Shown: positions 15,741 to 24,653 of the stretch, piece by piece
Layout: each line of letters starts with the position of its first letter
Position numbering within the stretch: position 1 is the stretch's first letter
NCBI GenBank assembly: GCA_016710525.1
Contig: JADJVQ010000015.1
Coordinates: 1-64,000, forward strand
Direction of reading: 5' to 3'
DNA: 64,000 nt
Source: Burkholderiaceae bacterium
GTDB lineage: Bacteria; Pseudomonadota; Gammaproteobacteria; Burkholderiales; Burkholderiaceae_E
Notes under the pieces: generated by a model
The model's input: the letters and a program-made list of their open reading frames with translations, nothing else
What the model was told of the DNA's origin: nothing
The model's database searches: none
Position numbers and translations under genes: made by a program

Positions 15741-16985
15741 ATGCCTGCCACGCTCGTCACCCGAACCACCGCGCCGGATCTGGCGCCCCAGATCGCCGAC
15801 ATGCGCGACCCCCTGTTCCTGACCGACCCGCGCCGGCTTTACCAGCGTTTGCGCGAGCAGGGACGGGTTCACCGCGACAGCGTCGGGCTTTGGTTGCTGC
15901 TCGGCCATGGGGACTGCCGCGTTGCCATGCAAAGCAGCCACCTGAGCCGCGATCCGCGCAACTGGAAACACTACGCCACCGTGCGGCCCTACCTGGCCGA
16001 ATCGGCACTCGAGAAGACCGTCGAACGGTTCATGATCTTCAACGATGCGCCGTTTCATACGCGCCTGCGAACGCTGATGAATGCCGCGTTCACGCCGGCC
16101 GCAACCCGGGCGCTGACCGATGCCATCGAAACCGCCAGCAACACGCTGCTGGACCGCCTGCCCGCATCCGAACCTTTCGATTTCATGCGGCAGTTCGCTC
16201 AGATCCTGCCGGTGCGCGTGATCAGCGACATGCTCGGTATCGAGACCGGCGACCTCGATCAGACCAAGGCGTGGTCGGACGCGATCTCGATGGTGGTCGA
16301 ACCGGTCGCTGCGCGCGGATTGCGCGAACACAGCAACCGCGCCACGATCGAAATGACCGAGTACCTGCGCGCCGAGCTGGCCCGCCGCCGGGCGCACCCG
16401 AGTGACACGCTGCTCGATGTGCTGATCGAAGGCCAGCGCGACGACCCTTCGCTCAGCGATGACGACCTGCTGGCCAATCTGATGCTGCTCTTTCTGGCCG
16501 GTCATGAAACGACGACCAATCTGCTGGGCAACGGGCTGCTCGCCTTGCTGCGGCATCCTGAGCAGATGCAGATGCTCAGGCTCGACCCGGGCCTGCTTCC
16601 CCTGGCGATCGAGGAGATGCTGCGTTTCGAAAGTCCAGCCAACGTGGTGGCCCGGGTCACCCGCGAGCCCTGGCGGATCGGCGAGCTCGAGATCCCGGCG
16701 GGCGAATTGTTGTACTGCATGACGGGCGCGGCCAATCACGATCCGGAGGTGTTCGAACGGCCGGAGGTGTTCGATATCCGCCGCTCGCCCAACCCGCACC
16801 TGTCATTTGGCGGCGGCGTCCACTACTGCATCGGCGCACCGCTGGCCCGGCTGGAGGCGCAGGTGGCATTCGGCGCGCTGCTGCGCCGGTTCGAGTCGTT
16901 GAGTCTGGTGGACGAAGCGGTTTGCTGGCGGCCGCTGGTCAATCTTCGAGGGCTGCAGGCGCTGACGGTCAAGGGCGGCGGGTGA
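15741..16985 (+). CDS. Cytochrome P450 (bacterial soluble type)
   Basis: This is a 414-residue soluble P450. The I-helix reads F-L-A-G-H-E-T-T-T-N, the K-helix E-x-x-R motif is E-E-M-L-R-F, and the heme-thiolate loop is F-G-G-G-V-H-Y-C-I-G-A-P-L-A-R with the ligand Cys near residue 360. It would hydroxylate an organic substrate using electrons from a ferredoxin partner; no ferredoxin or reductase gene is adjacent. It lies 182 bases after the hydrolase-LuxR gene and may be a separate transcript. The start at ATG 15741 gives a normal-length N-terminus. The substrate is unknown. Confidence 0.93.
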   Translation: MPATLVTRTTAPDLAPQIADMRDPLFLTDPRRLYQRLREQGRVHRDSVGLWLLLGHGDCRVAMQSSHLSRDPRNWKHYATVRPYLAESALEKTVERFMIFNDAPFHTRLRTLMNAAFTPAATRALTDAIETASNTLLDRLPASEPFDFMRQFAQILPVRVISDMLGIETGDLDQTKAWSDAISMVVEPVAARGLREHSNRATIEMTEYLRAELARRRAHPSDTLLDVLIEGQRDDPSLSDDDLLANLMLLFLAGHETTTNLLGNGLLALLRHPEQMQMLRLDPGLLPLAIEEMLRFESPANVVARVTREPWRIGELEIPAGELLYCMTGAANHDPEVFERPEVFDIRRSPNPHLSFGGGVHYCIGAPLARLEAQVAFGALLRRFESLSLVDEAVCWRPLVNLRGLQALTVKGGG

Positions 16986-17029
16986 GCCGGGCGGCGGCGA
17001 AGGCGACACCCCATCTCGCTGCCCATTCG

Positions 17030-17239
17030 CTACGGGCTGCTGTCTGCCAAAGGTCTCCGACGTAGGGTGCTATTCACCCTGGGCGCCTTGCCACCCAGCG
17101 CGGCAAGGCGCTTTCCCGACTGCACGCGCACGAAGACCTTGATCGCTTCGCGAAACAGATCGCTCTTTTCCATTTCCGGATCGGCGACCTCAAGTGCCCT
17201 CCGATAGAGCTCATTGTCGATGGTGACCGTCGTTCTCAT
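17030..17239 (-). CDS. Orphan VapB-like ribbon-helix-helix antitoxin
   Basis: The 69-residue protein starts M-R-T-T-V-T-I-D and continues with E-K-S-D-L-F-R-E-A-I, the VapB-type antitoxin arrangement. I prefer the ATG at 17239, since two earlier in-frame ATGs only add M-M-P-R-V-P. A VapC PIN-domain toxin would be expected immediately downstream, towards lower coordinates. That space is only 45 bases and then the convergent P450 gene begins, so the toxin is missing. It is an orphan antitoxin or a relic, next to other damaged TA loci. Confidence 0.7.
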   Translation of the reverse strand: MRTTVTIDNELYRRALEVADPEMEKSDLFREAIKVFVRVQSGKRLAALGGKAPRVNSTLRRRPLADSSP

Positions 17240-17335
17240 AGGGACCCTTGGCATCACGATTGATTAAACATAGCACCCGACCGATGCGCTAGGCTGTACG
17301 CCATTTCGCCAACCTACCTCTGTCGGGAGCAACCC

Positions 17336-18259
17336 ATGAAAGCGGCATTTTTCAGACAACACGGCGGGCCGGAGGTGATGGAATTCGGCGACTATCCGGA
17401 TCCCGTCGCCGCGCCAGGACAGGTGCTGGTCGACATTCACGCCGCCAGCGTCAACGGCGCCGACTGGCGGGTGCGCAAGGGCTCGTATGCGCAGATCACC
17501 GATCTGCCCTACATCCCCGGGCGCGACTTTTCCGGCGTCGTGAGCGCCCTGGGCGCGGGAGTCACCGACTTCAAGGTGGGCGATGCGGTGTTCGGTGTGT
17601 GCGCGGTGGGGCAGGAACAGGCCTATGCCGAGAAGATCGCGATCCAGGCCGCCATCGTCTGCGCCAAGCCCGCGGGACTTTCGCATGTCGAATGCGCAGC
17701 GCAGGCGCTGATCGGCCTCACCGCGCTGTGCTCGGTGGAGGACACGCTGCAGCTCAAGGCCGGCGAAAGCATCCTGATCCATGGCGGCGCCGGCGGTGTG
17801 GCGAGCTATGCCATCCAGCTCGCCAAACACATCGGCGCGCGTGTGATCACCACCGCCAGTGCGGCCAATCACGACTACCTGCGCCAGCTCGGCGCGGATC
17901 AGATCATCGACTACAACGCGCAGGATTTCACCCAGGTCGTGTCGGGCCTGGATGCCGTGTTCGACACCGTGGGCGGCGATGTGACGCAGCGTTCGTTCGC
18001 CGTGCTGCGCTCGGGCGGTCGGGCGGCGTCGATCGCGGCCGGTGCGCAGGCGCCTGTTTCGCCGCGCGCCGATGTGCGTTCGTTGCGCCCGCAGGTCGGG
18101 CGCGATCGGCCGCATCTGGAACGCATCGTCGCACTCGCCACCAGCGGCGCAGTACGTTCACCGGAGATCCAGCTGTATCCCTTGTCGGAAGCGGCAGCCG
18201 CGCATCGGATCAGCGAAGGCCGGCACTTCAGGGGGAAGCTGGTTTTTAAGGTGCGTTGA
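17336..18259 (+). CDS. MDR-family NAD(P)H quinone-oxidoreductase-like protein
   Basis: This 307-residue medium-chain dehydrogenase/reductase lacks the zinc ligands, as in quinone oxidoreductases. It begins M-K-A-A-F-F-R-Q-H-G-G-P-E-V and shows S-V-N-G-A-D-W and P-Y-I-P-G-R-D-F-S-G-V-V. The nucleotide-binding G-G-A-G-G-V-A-S-Y-A lies near residue 150, followed by F-D-T-V-G-G-D. It would reduce quinones or enones with NADPH in the cytoplasm. It is a single-gene unit facing the end of the mazF remnant. Confidence 0.9.
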   Translation: MKAAFFRQHGGPEVMEFGDYPDPVAAPGQVLVDIHAASVNGADWRVRKGSYAQITDLPYIPGRDFSGVVSALGAGVTDFKVGDAVFGVCAVGQEQAYAEKIAIQAAIVCAKPAGLSHVECAAQALIGLTALCSVEDTLQLKAGESILIHGGAGGVASYAIQLAKHIGARVITTASAANHDYLRQLGADQIIDYNAQDFTQVVSGLDAVFDTVGGDVTQRSFAVLRSGGRAASIAAGAQAPVSPRADVRSLRPQVGRDRPHLERIVALATSGAVRSPEIQLYPLSEAAAAHRISEGRHFRGKLVFKVR

Positions 18260-18341
18260 GGCGGGAAGCACGCAGGTCAAACGCCCGAAGGTGGTTGGCA
18301 TTCGACCTCAGTTGCGCGCCACTCCTGCATGGCAAGCGCGT

Positions 18342-18665
18342 CTAGCGAAGACCCAGATGAGTACGAATCGCCGCTTCCAGGGCGGTCATGTCCGATGCGG
18401 AAAGTTCGCCAATCAGGGACTTTAGCCGTCGTTTATCGGCGGCCATCAACTGATCCGCCATTGCCTTGGACGCAGTGCCCGCAACGCTGACCAGGGCTTC
18501 TCCGGGATAGAGCCGCGCCGTGTTGCTCGTCAAGGGGACGACGACAACTCTTGCCAGATTGCGGTTTGCCGCATCGTTGCTGACGATGACCGCGGGGCGG
18601 GTCTTGCGAACCTCGCTGCCCACCGCGGGCTAGAATTCCATCCATCAGACTTCAGCTCGCTTCAT
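18342..18665 (-). pseudogene. mazF: mazF toxin remnant with two nonsense codons
   Basis: Downstream residues are a good MazF/PemK match: G-S-E-V-R-K-T-R-P-A-V-I-V-S-N, V-V-V-P-L-T-S-N-T, K-A-M-A-D-Q-L. The expected ATG lies at 18665 inside the antitoxin 3' end. From there the frame reads M-K-R-A-E-V, stop (TGA, 18647-18645), W-M-E-F, stop (TAG, 18632-18630), P-A-V-G-S-E-V. The first stop replaces the usual Trp of strand 1. A GTG at 18623 could restart translation but would omit this strand. I infer an inactive endoribonuclease toxin. Confidence 0.8.
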
Positions 18666-18882
18666 CGCGCATGTCATCGGCCAATGCGTTGCTCCACTCT
18701 TGGGCTTCGCTTTCGCGCTCGCGATCAGCGGCCATCGCACGGTAACCGTCGTCCAGTGTTTTTTGAGTGACGTGCGGTCGCACCAGGTCCTCAATGAACT
18801 GGCTCATGCGCCGACGGCCAACGACGCGATACAAGCCTTCGTAGACTTCTTCGTCCAACGTGATCGTCATTCTCTTGTGCAT
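18652..18882 (-). CDS. MazE-like antitoxin (RHH type)
   Basis: The 76-residue protein begins M-H-K-R-M-T-I-T-L-D-E-E-V-Y-E-G-L and continues V-G-R-R-R-M-S-Q-F-I-E-D-L-V-R-P-H. This ribbon-helix-helix antitoxin type is commonly paired with MazF. The C-terminal half is charged and would wrap the toxin. Its stop lies 13 bases inside the ancestral mazF start. It is intact although the toxin is broken. Confidence 0.82.
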   Translation of the reverse strand: MHKRMTITLDEEVYEGLYRVVGRRRMSQFIEDLVRPHVTQKTLDDGYRAMAADRERESEAQEWSNALADDMRDEAS

Positions 18883-19019
18883 GGCATTCCACTAAACGTA
18901 TCCGTGCGCGAACATCATAGTTCTATTCTCCATTTGTCCAGCCAGCGAATTCGCTCTGACGCCACGTGCGAGAACGATCGCGATCGATCATCGCGACGCG
19001 ACGTCATGATCGCGATCCC

Positions 19020-19661
19020 TCACCGGGGCACCGACCACGCCAGCAGCAACTGCGCGGCATAGTAGGCCGGCAAGCCCCACGCCTGATTGATCAGCGAGGG
19101 CGCGATGAACGCCTGCCGGGCGACCGACAGATCCGAGGCCGCGAACAGCAGTGCACCGATCGCGATCAGCCAGTGCCCGGAGGCCGCCGAGTGGCCGATG
19201 GCCAGCGCGCACATCACCCCGATGGCCACGATGTAGGCGACGACGGCCGGCCGCATCACCCCGTGCAGGTGCGGCCACATCCAGCGCAGCGACACCAGCC
19301 CAACCACCAGCATGCCCACGGCGCCGGCGCCGGTACCCGCGACCGACCATGCGCCAGTGGCGAACGCAGCCGCGAAAGCCAGGTGCGCGAGCAGGAAAAC
19401 TCCCAGCCCCGCCAGGAACCAGCGGCTGTGCCGGGACAGCAGGCACAGATCGCCGACCACGCTCAAGCCCAGCGCCAGCAGCATCAGCCGGCCCATCGGG
19501 CTGGCCAGCGCGCCCAGCGACCACGCGGTGGCCAGGAAGGCGACGCTGGCGCCCGACTTGAACACCGCCGTTGCGAGGGCCGAGCCCTGACGGATGGCGA
19601 GGATCAGGGCGGCCGTCAGCGCGAGGCAGGCGGTGGTGAGCGTGATGGATAGGGTGTTCAT
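19020..19661 (-). CDS. YhhN-family lysoplasmalogenase-like membrane protein
   Basis: The 213-residue protein has about eight hydrophobic helices and the YhhN/TMEM86 signature residues: an early G-D-L-C-L-L segment, H-L-A-F-A-A-A-F, and G-A-L-L-F-A-A-S-D near the C-terminus. TMEM86 proteins hydrolyse lysoplasmalogen at the membrane; the activity of bacterial members is less certain. The ATG at 19661 opens straight into the first helix. The upstream frame is the read-through of the broken parE gene and is not part of this protein. Confidence 0.85.
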   Translation of the reverse strand: MNTLSITLTTACLALTAALILAIRQGSALATAVFKSGASVAFLATAWSLGALASPMGRLMLLALGLSVVGDLCLLSRHSRWFLAGLGVFLLAHLAFAAAFATGAWSVAGTGAGAVGMLVVGLVSLRWMWPHLHGVMRPAVVAYIVAIGVMCALAIGHSAASGHWLIAIGALLFAASDLSVARQAFIAPSLINQAWGLPAYYAAQLLLAWSVPR

Positions 19662-19674
19662 CGATGCGTGGGGA

Positions 19675-19950
19675 CCAGCGAGAGAGGGCCGGCGCGAGTG
19701 TGGAATACCCGCAGATTTGATCGCTTCGCCGCGCACCCGGTATGGCACGAGATATCGGGTCCTGGGACGACGAGCTCCCGGTTCCCGGGACTCGCCCGGG
19801 ACGCCCGAGCGCAGGCTGGTCTTCGAGGGCGGCCACAGCGGCCAGCACCCTCCCGACAACCAGGCGCGCAGCGGCCGGGTCGTCAGTGGCGATGTGAGCG
19901 GCTTCTTCGTCGAGATTGCGCAGCGCGCTGCGCAGCCACCTAACGCGCAT
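19675..19950 (-). pseudogene. ParE/RelE toxin with two single-base deletions
   Basis: The ATG at 19950 starts M-R-V-R-W-L-R-S-A-L-R-N-L and continues to A-L-G-R-P-G-R-V-P-G-T, a normal ParE-type toxin. The expected continuation R-E-L-V-V-P-G then T-R-Y-L-V-P-Y-R-V-R-G lies in two other frames. One missing base at about 19778-19785 and another at about 19760-19765 would restore it. The frame has no stop before the next gene. Either the toxin is genuinely broken or both indels are sequence errors; neighbouring genes also carry indels. Confidence 0.7.
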
Positions 19951-20182
19951 TCACCTGCCACTTCCGGGCTAGCGCGCCGACGTCCTTCTCGCTGGCAAAG
20001 TCGTCTGCATCGGCCTCGGTCAGCGCGGCTTCGATCTCGGCAATCTGCCACTCGTTGTTCTCGACAAATTCACGAATGGCCTCCGCCGCGAGGAACGACT
20101 TGCTGCGGTGGGTCGCGCTGGCCAGGCGGTCCAGCCGATTCTTGATTTCGTCTTCGAGCCGCACCGTCATGGTCGTGGACAT
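19940..20182 (-). CDS. Ribbon-helix-helix antitoxin (ParD/CopG-like)
   Basis: The 80-residue protein starts M-S-T-T-M-T-V-R-L-E-D-E-I-K-N-R-L-D-R-L and continues with a hydrophobic helix, F-L-A-A-E-A-I-R-E-F-V. This is the CopG/StbD-type antitoxin layout. It ends 11 bases into the start of the ParE-type toxin, the usual overlap. I chose the ATG at 20182 since upstream codons do not look like protein. It should repress its own promoter in the short region before 20342. Confidence 0.82.
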   Translation of the reverse strand: MSTTMTVRLEDEIKNRLDRLASATHRSKSFLAAEAIREFVENNEWQIAEIEAALTEADADDFASEKDVGALARKWQVNAR

Positions 20183-20341
20183 GTCGCACATCTTGTGATG
20201 AGATGTACACATATTAACACGCACCCTGTCAGGCATTCCGCCATTCCCCCGGGGCCTCCCAGCCAACGCGGTGGCGGTGTCTTTACTCATCTTGACATCG
20301 CAGGCACGCTCCTTAACCCACCCGGCCAATACACTGCGGCA

Positions 20342-21704
20342 ATGAGTCCCGTTGCCATTGCCCTGAACCGCTTCGGCCTGGGCGCCAGACCCGAAGAACC
20401 GGCGCTGGCCGATCCCCAGGCCTGGCTGATTTCGCAGTTCGACGCCTATCAGCCGCTGCCTGCGGCCTGGCAACCGATACCGCGCACGACCGCTGTGCTG
20501 GACGCCTGGCTCGCCCAGCAGCGCGCCTCGCGCCAGGCGGCCGAGGGACTCAGAAGCGGCATTCGCGAGGCCTATCTTCGCCAGGCGCGCGAGGCCTACG
20601 TCGCCGCCGTTGGCGCGCGCGCCGGCAGCGCGCTGCAGACCGCCACGCCCTTCGTGGAACGGCTGGTGCACTTCTGGGCCAACCATTTCGCGGTGTCGGT
20701 GGACAAGCTGCTGGTCGTGGGCATGGCCGGCGGCTTCGAGGCGGACGCCATCCGACCGCATGTGCTGGGCCGCTTCGAGGATCTCCTGCTGGCTGTCGTG
20801 CGCCACCCGGCCATGCTCCTCTACCTCGACCAGGCGCAGTCGGTCGGACCGAACAGTTTCGCGGCGCAAAGAGCGGGCGGGCGCCAGCAGCGGCCCCGCG
20901 GCCTCAACGAGAACCTCGCCCGCGAGATCCTGGAGCTGCACACCCTGGGCGTGCGCAGCGGCTACTCGCAAGAGGACGTGACCGAGTTCGCGCGCGCGCT
21001 GACCGGCTGGACGCTTCCTGCGGACGACCCGGCCCAGGACGCCACCGCGACGTTTCGCTTCGTGCCCGCGCTCCATGAACCCGGCACACGGACGGTGCTC
21101 GGCCGCAGTTACGCCGACGCGGGCGAGCAGCAGGCCCGGGCGATCATCCACGACCTGGTCTCGTCGCCCGCGACGGCGCACCATCTGGTGACGAAGCTGG
21201 CGCGTCACTTCATTGCCGACGATCCGCCGGCACTCGTGCAGCGGCTGGCGGAGACTTTCGCGCCGCACCGGCGGCGACCTGCCCAGCCTCTACCGAGAGC
21301 TGGTGGCTGCCCCGCAGGCGTGGCGCTCCGGGAACGTCAAGTTCAAATCGCCCTGGGAGTGGGCCATCTCGGCTCAGCGCGCCATCGGACGGCAGGAAAT
21401 GCCGTCGGCTCAGGCGGTGAACCTGATGAACCAGCTCGGCCAGCCGGTGTGGCGGCCCGGTTCACCGGCCGGCTATGACGACCGGGTTGCCACCTGGGCC
21501 GCGCCCGATGCGCTGCTGCGCCGTGTGGAGGTCGCCCAGCGCATCGCCGCGCAAGCCGGCAACGGCGTCGATGCACGCCTGCTCGCGCCGCGGGTGCTGC
21601 CCGGCGACCTCAGCGAGGCCACCGCCGGCGCCATCGCGCGCGCCGAAAGCGCAAGCACGGCGCTCGCGCTGCTGCTGGTCTCGCCGGAATTCCTGAGGAG
21701 ATGA
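20342..21704 (+). CDS. DUF1800 family protein (one-base frameshift)
   Basis: The protein is about 453 residues if repaired. It shows the DUF1800 landmarks: an N-terminal N-R-F-G-L-G-A-R-P, F-V-E-R-L-V-H-F-W-A-N-H-F-A-V-S, N-E-N-L-A-R-E-I-L-E-L-H-T-L-G-V and F-A-R-A-L-T-G-W. The reading frame changes at about 21259-21266, where one extra base sits between L-A-E-T-F and the continuation R-T-G-G-D-L-P-S-L-Y. DUF1800 proteins are nearly always followed by a DUF1501 protein, as here, where the genes overlap by ATGA. The pair is presumed exported or envelope-associated; function is unknown. Confidence 0.85.
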
Positions 21705-22864
21705 GCGTGCATCTGGACCGACGCAGCTTCCTGGGCACCCTCGCCTTGTGGACGGCCTCGCCCGTGCTGTTTGCCCGGGCAGCCACCGAGCGGCGCTTCA
21801 TCTTCATCATCCAGCGCGGCGCGGCCGATGGCCTGAACACCCTGATCCCGTATGCCGAGCCGGCCTATGCCAGCCTGCGCGGCGCGCTCGCCATCGATGC
21901 CGAGAGCACGCTGAAGCTGGACGGCAGCTTCGCCCTGCATCCCTCGCTGCCGAAGCTGCGCGAGCTGTTCGCCGCCGGGCAGGCAAACGGCTTCCACGCC
22001 GTCGCCTCGCCCTACCGCGATCGATCGCACTTCGACGGGCAGAACGTGCTCGAAACCGGTGGACAGGCCCCGTACCAGGTGAAGGACGGCTGGATGAACC
22101 GCCTTCTGGCCCTGCTGCCGCGCAGGGGCAAGGACGCGATTGCGTTTTCGCCCGCGGTGCCGCTGGCGCTGCGCGGCGCGGTCGAGGTCGCAACCTATAT
22201 GCCCTCGACGCTGCCCCAGGCCGACGACGACCTGATGGCGCGCGTGGAGCAGCTCTACGCGAACGACGCCCAGCTTCACGGACTCTGGGCCTCCGCGCTC
22301 GAGGCGCGCGGCATGGCTGCCGGTGCAGGCGGCGGTGGTAACCGGCAGGACCCCGGTGCACTGGGCCGGATGGCGGCAGGCTTCCTGGCCCGCGCGGACG
22401 GCCCGCGCCTTGCCATGATCGAGACCAGCGGCTGGGATACGCACAGCGCGCAGGCCGCGCGCCTTGCCGGCCAGCTCAAGGGGCTCGACAGCCTGATCGC
22501 GGGACTGCAGGAAGGGCTGGGATCCGAATGGTCCAATACCGTGATCCTCGTCGCCACCGAGTTCGGACGCACCGTGGCTGCCAACGGCACGAACGGCACC
22601 GATCACGGCACCGGTGCGGCGGCCCTGCTGGCGGGCGGCGCCGTGCAGGGCGGCAGAGTCGTGGCCGACTGGCCGGGCCTTGCCCCGGCGAACCTGCTGG
22701 ACGGGCGCGATCTCAGGCCGACCCTGGGCTTGAACACGCTGATTGCATCGGTGTGTGCCGAAACGTTCGGACTCGACCCGGACCGCGCAGCACCTGCGCT
22801 GTTCCCGGGCTCGACCCCCGGCAGGTCACTGCCACGTCTGTTGCGCGCGAACGCATCCGCCTGA
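21701..22864 (+). CDS. DUF1501 family protein with Tat-type signal
   Basis: The 387-residue protein starts with a Tat-like signal, L-D-R-R-S-F-L-G-T-L-A, and a cleavage-type F-A-R-A-A near residue 26. DUF1501 signatures follow: Q-R-G-A-A-D-G-L-N-T-L-I-P-Y, S-H-F-D-G-Q-N near residue 108, S-G-W-D-T-H near 246, and E-F-G-R-T. The family is related to the alkaline-phosphatase/sulfatase fold, but no activity is established for this branch. It is coupled to the DUF1800 gene by a four-base overlap, so both act in one exported system. Confidence 0.9.
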   Translation: MSVHLDRRSFLGTLALWTASPVLFARAATERRFIFIIQRGAADGLNTLIPYAEPAYASLRGALAIDAESTLKLDGSFALHPSLPKLRELFAAGQANGFHAVASPYRDRSHFDGQNVLETGGQAPYQVKDGWMNRLLALLPRRGKDAIAFSPAVPLALRGAVEVATYMPSTLPQADDDLMARVEQLYANDAQLHGLWASALEARGMAAGAGGGGNRQDPGALGRMAAGFLARADGPRLAMIETSGWDTHSAQAARLAGQLKGLDSLIAGLQEGLGSEWSNTVILVATEFGRTVAANGTNGTDHGTGAAALLAGGAVQGGRVVADWPGLAPANLLDGRDLRPTLGLNTLIASVCAETFGLDPDRAAPALFPGSTPGRSLPRLLRANASA

Positions 22865-22939
22865 CCGATCGGCAGCCGTCCATCGGCGCGAGCCACCCGT
22901 CCTCGCTCATCGCGAAGGCCGCCCGGGGAGGCCGTCGGT

Positions 22940-23788
22940 TCAGACCCCCTTGAACTGGCCCTTGCGCTTTTCCATGAAGGCCTTGCGCGCTTCAGTGGCA
23001 TCCTCGGACTGGTTCAGGATGCCGCCCGCGTTGGAGGTCAGCACCATCGTGGTTTCAAGGGTGCTGTCCAGCGCCGCGCGCATCACCCGCTTGCTGATCC
23101 ACTGCACCAGCGGCGGAATGGCGATCATGCGCGCACACAGATCGCGGGTGAACTGTTCCAGCTCCTCCGACGCGACCAGGTGGTTGATCATGCCCCAGCG
23201 ATAGGCGGTGTCGGCGTCCATGTTGCCGGTGTAGGCAAACTCCAGCGCGCGCCCGATGCCGATCATCTTCGGCAGATAGTAGGACCCGCCGTTTTCGATG
23301 ATCTGACCGGCATTGTGATAGGCGACGAAACGGGTCTTCTCGCAGCCGATGCGCACATCGCAATGCAGCGCCATGTCCATGCCCGAACCCACCGCCGGCC
23401 CGTTGATCATCGCGATCGTCGGCTTGCGGATCAGCGAGATGTCGCGATGCAGGTTGGTGAACGCGTGGAAGAAATGCTGGCGCGCCGCGTCCGGGCCTTC
23501 ATGCGATCCGCGACTGCCCGGGAATTCCGGTCCCAGGTCCTCCGCCCCGCCCTTGGAGCCGAGATTGGCGCCGGAGCAGAAAATGCGCCCCACGCCGGTC
23601 AGGACGATCACCCGCACATCGGGATCGTCGTCGGCGGCGCGCATGTACTCGCCCACCTTGGCGACGGTGCCGTTCATCTGGGACGTCCCGACCAGCGAGT
23701 TCATCCGCTCCGGCCGGTTGAACTTGATCCAGACGATGCCGTTGTCTTCCTTCTCGTAAAGCAGGTAGTCGACCAGATTGGGTCCCAT
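22940..23788 (-). CDS. Enoyl-CoA hydratase/isomerase family protein
   Basis: This is a 282-residue crotonase. The oxyanion-hole motifs are F-C-S-G-A-N-L-G-S-K-G-G near residue 80 and N-G-P-A-V-G-S-G-M-D-M-A near residue 130. The active-site stretch is E-N-G-G-S-Y-Y-L-P-K. An insert of about 20 residues (E-F-P-G-S-R-G-S-H-E) after the first motif is longer than in short-chain hydratases. The ATG at 23788 gives M-G-P-N-L-V-D-Y. It forms a minus-strand group with the NTF2-like and P450 genes and is likely the last step gene of that transcript. Confidence 0.9.
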   Translation of the reverse strand: MGPNLVDYLLYEKEDNGIVWIKFNRPERMNSLVGTSQMNGTVAKVGEYMRAADDDPDVRVIVLTGVGRIFCSGANLGSKGGAEDLGPEFPGSRGSHEGPDAARQHFFHAFTNLHRDISLIRKPTIAMINGPAVGSGMDMALHCDVRIGCEKTRFVAYHNAGQIIENGGSYYLPKMIGIGRALEFAYTGNMDADTAYRWGMINHLVASEELEQFTRDLCARMIAIPPLVQWISKRVMRAALDSTLETTMVLTSNAGGILNQSEDATEARKAFMEKRKGQFKGV

Positions 23789-23845
23789 GCGATGTCTCCT
23801 TTGTTGAACGTCCTGTGGGTTGAGCCCCGGGCCAGCGGCCACGGG

Positions 23846-24616
23846 TCATGAATGCCCGTCGCCGGCCTCGATGATCGATCGCCCCTCGATGCCCCAACGA
23901 CCCTCGCGCCGAGTGACCAGGAAGACCGCCTGTTCGCGGCCCGCGAGCGTCATGTCGATCGCGACATTCACCGCCGTCGGGCCGGTCTGGACCGGCTCGA
24001 GCGTGCGTTCGCGGATCGAATGCCAGGTTGCGGCGGCCAGACGGGACGAGAATGATGCTGCGTCCGGCAGGCGCACGATCTCTCCTGGCAGCACCTGGGC
24101 AGCCGGATAGTGCAGCAGCGCGGCGCAGCCGGCATAGTCGCGCACGTTCCAGGCATCCAGATAGGTGTCGACCAGCGCAAGTGCCTCATCGGCGGCGGGC
24201 ATCGCCTCGCTATCGTTGCCCGGGTCGATGCCGAAGCGTGCCTGCATGCCCCAATGGTCGATGCCATCGACCCGCATGCGGGTGATGATGTAGGTCACCT
24301 GATTGCTCATGATCGGCGCATGCTGTTCGGTGAAGCGCGTCCAGCCGCCGCAAATGTGCACCACATCGGGACTGACATGCAGCACCTGGGGTTCAGCGCC
24401 GACCGAGTGATGCCAGCCGCTGTCCAGCGGCTTGTTCCAGTTCATCGCCCGTTCATGTTCCGCGCGGGTGAGCGTCAGACTCAGAGGGGCCCGGCCTGAC
24501 ACACGGACATGAGGAAAGTTCAGGGCATCCGCCCAGCTGGCGGGTTCGCGTGAATTGAACGCCGCGAAGAATCGCCAGTAGGCGGCCAGCGAAGCGGTAC
24601 GGGGGTCGGAAGTCAT
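23846..24616 (-). CDS. NTF2/SnoaL-like protein, possibly two tandem domains
   Basis: The 256-residue protein appears to contain two successive cone-like NTF2/SnoaL domains, about residues 8-125 and 140-250. Each has a Y-x-x-x-x-N-x-R-x-x-x-x-x-A pattern: Y-W-R-F-F-A-A-F-N-S-R-E and Y-L-D-A-W-N-V-R-D-Y-A. Such domains bind small hydrophobic ligands or act as isomerases or dehydratases; no catalytic set is evident here. It lies between the crotonase and P450 genes on the same strand, which suggests a role in the same catabolic pathway. Exact function is not recognised. Confidence 0.65.
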   Translation of the reverse strand: MTSDPRTASLAAYWRFFAAFNSREPASWADALNFPHVRVSGRAPLSLTLTRAEHERAMNWNKPLDSGWHHSVGAEPQVLHVSPDVVHICGGWTRFTEQHAPIMSNQVTYIITRMRVDGIDHWGMQARFGIDPGNDSEAMPAADEALALVDTYLDAWNVRDYAGCAALLHYPAAQVLPGEIVRLPDAASFSSRLAAATWHSIRERTLEPVQTGPTAVNVAIDMTLAGREQAVFLVTRREGRWGIEGRSIIEAGDGHS

Positions 24617-24653
24617 CAGGACAGGCTCCGTGGGGATGCAGGGAACAACCCGC

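Noticed and set aside
18645..18647. TGA in mazF as a possible second selenocysteine or Trp codon
   Set aside because: A TAG follows five codons later, no SECIS-like hairpin is evident, and MazF has Trp here, so it is simple decay.
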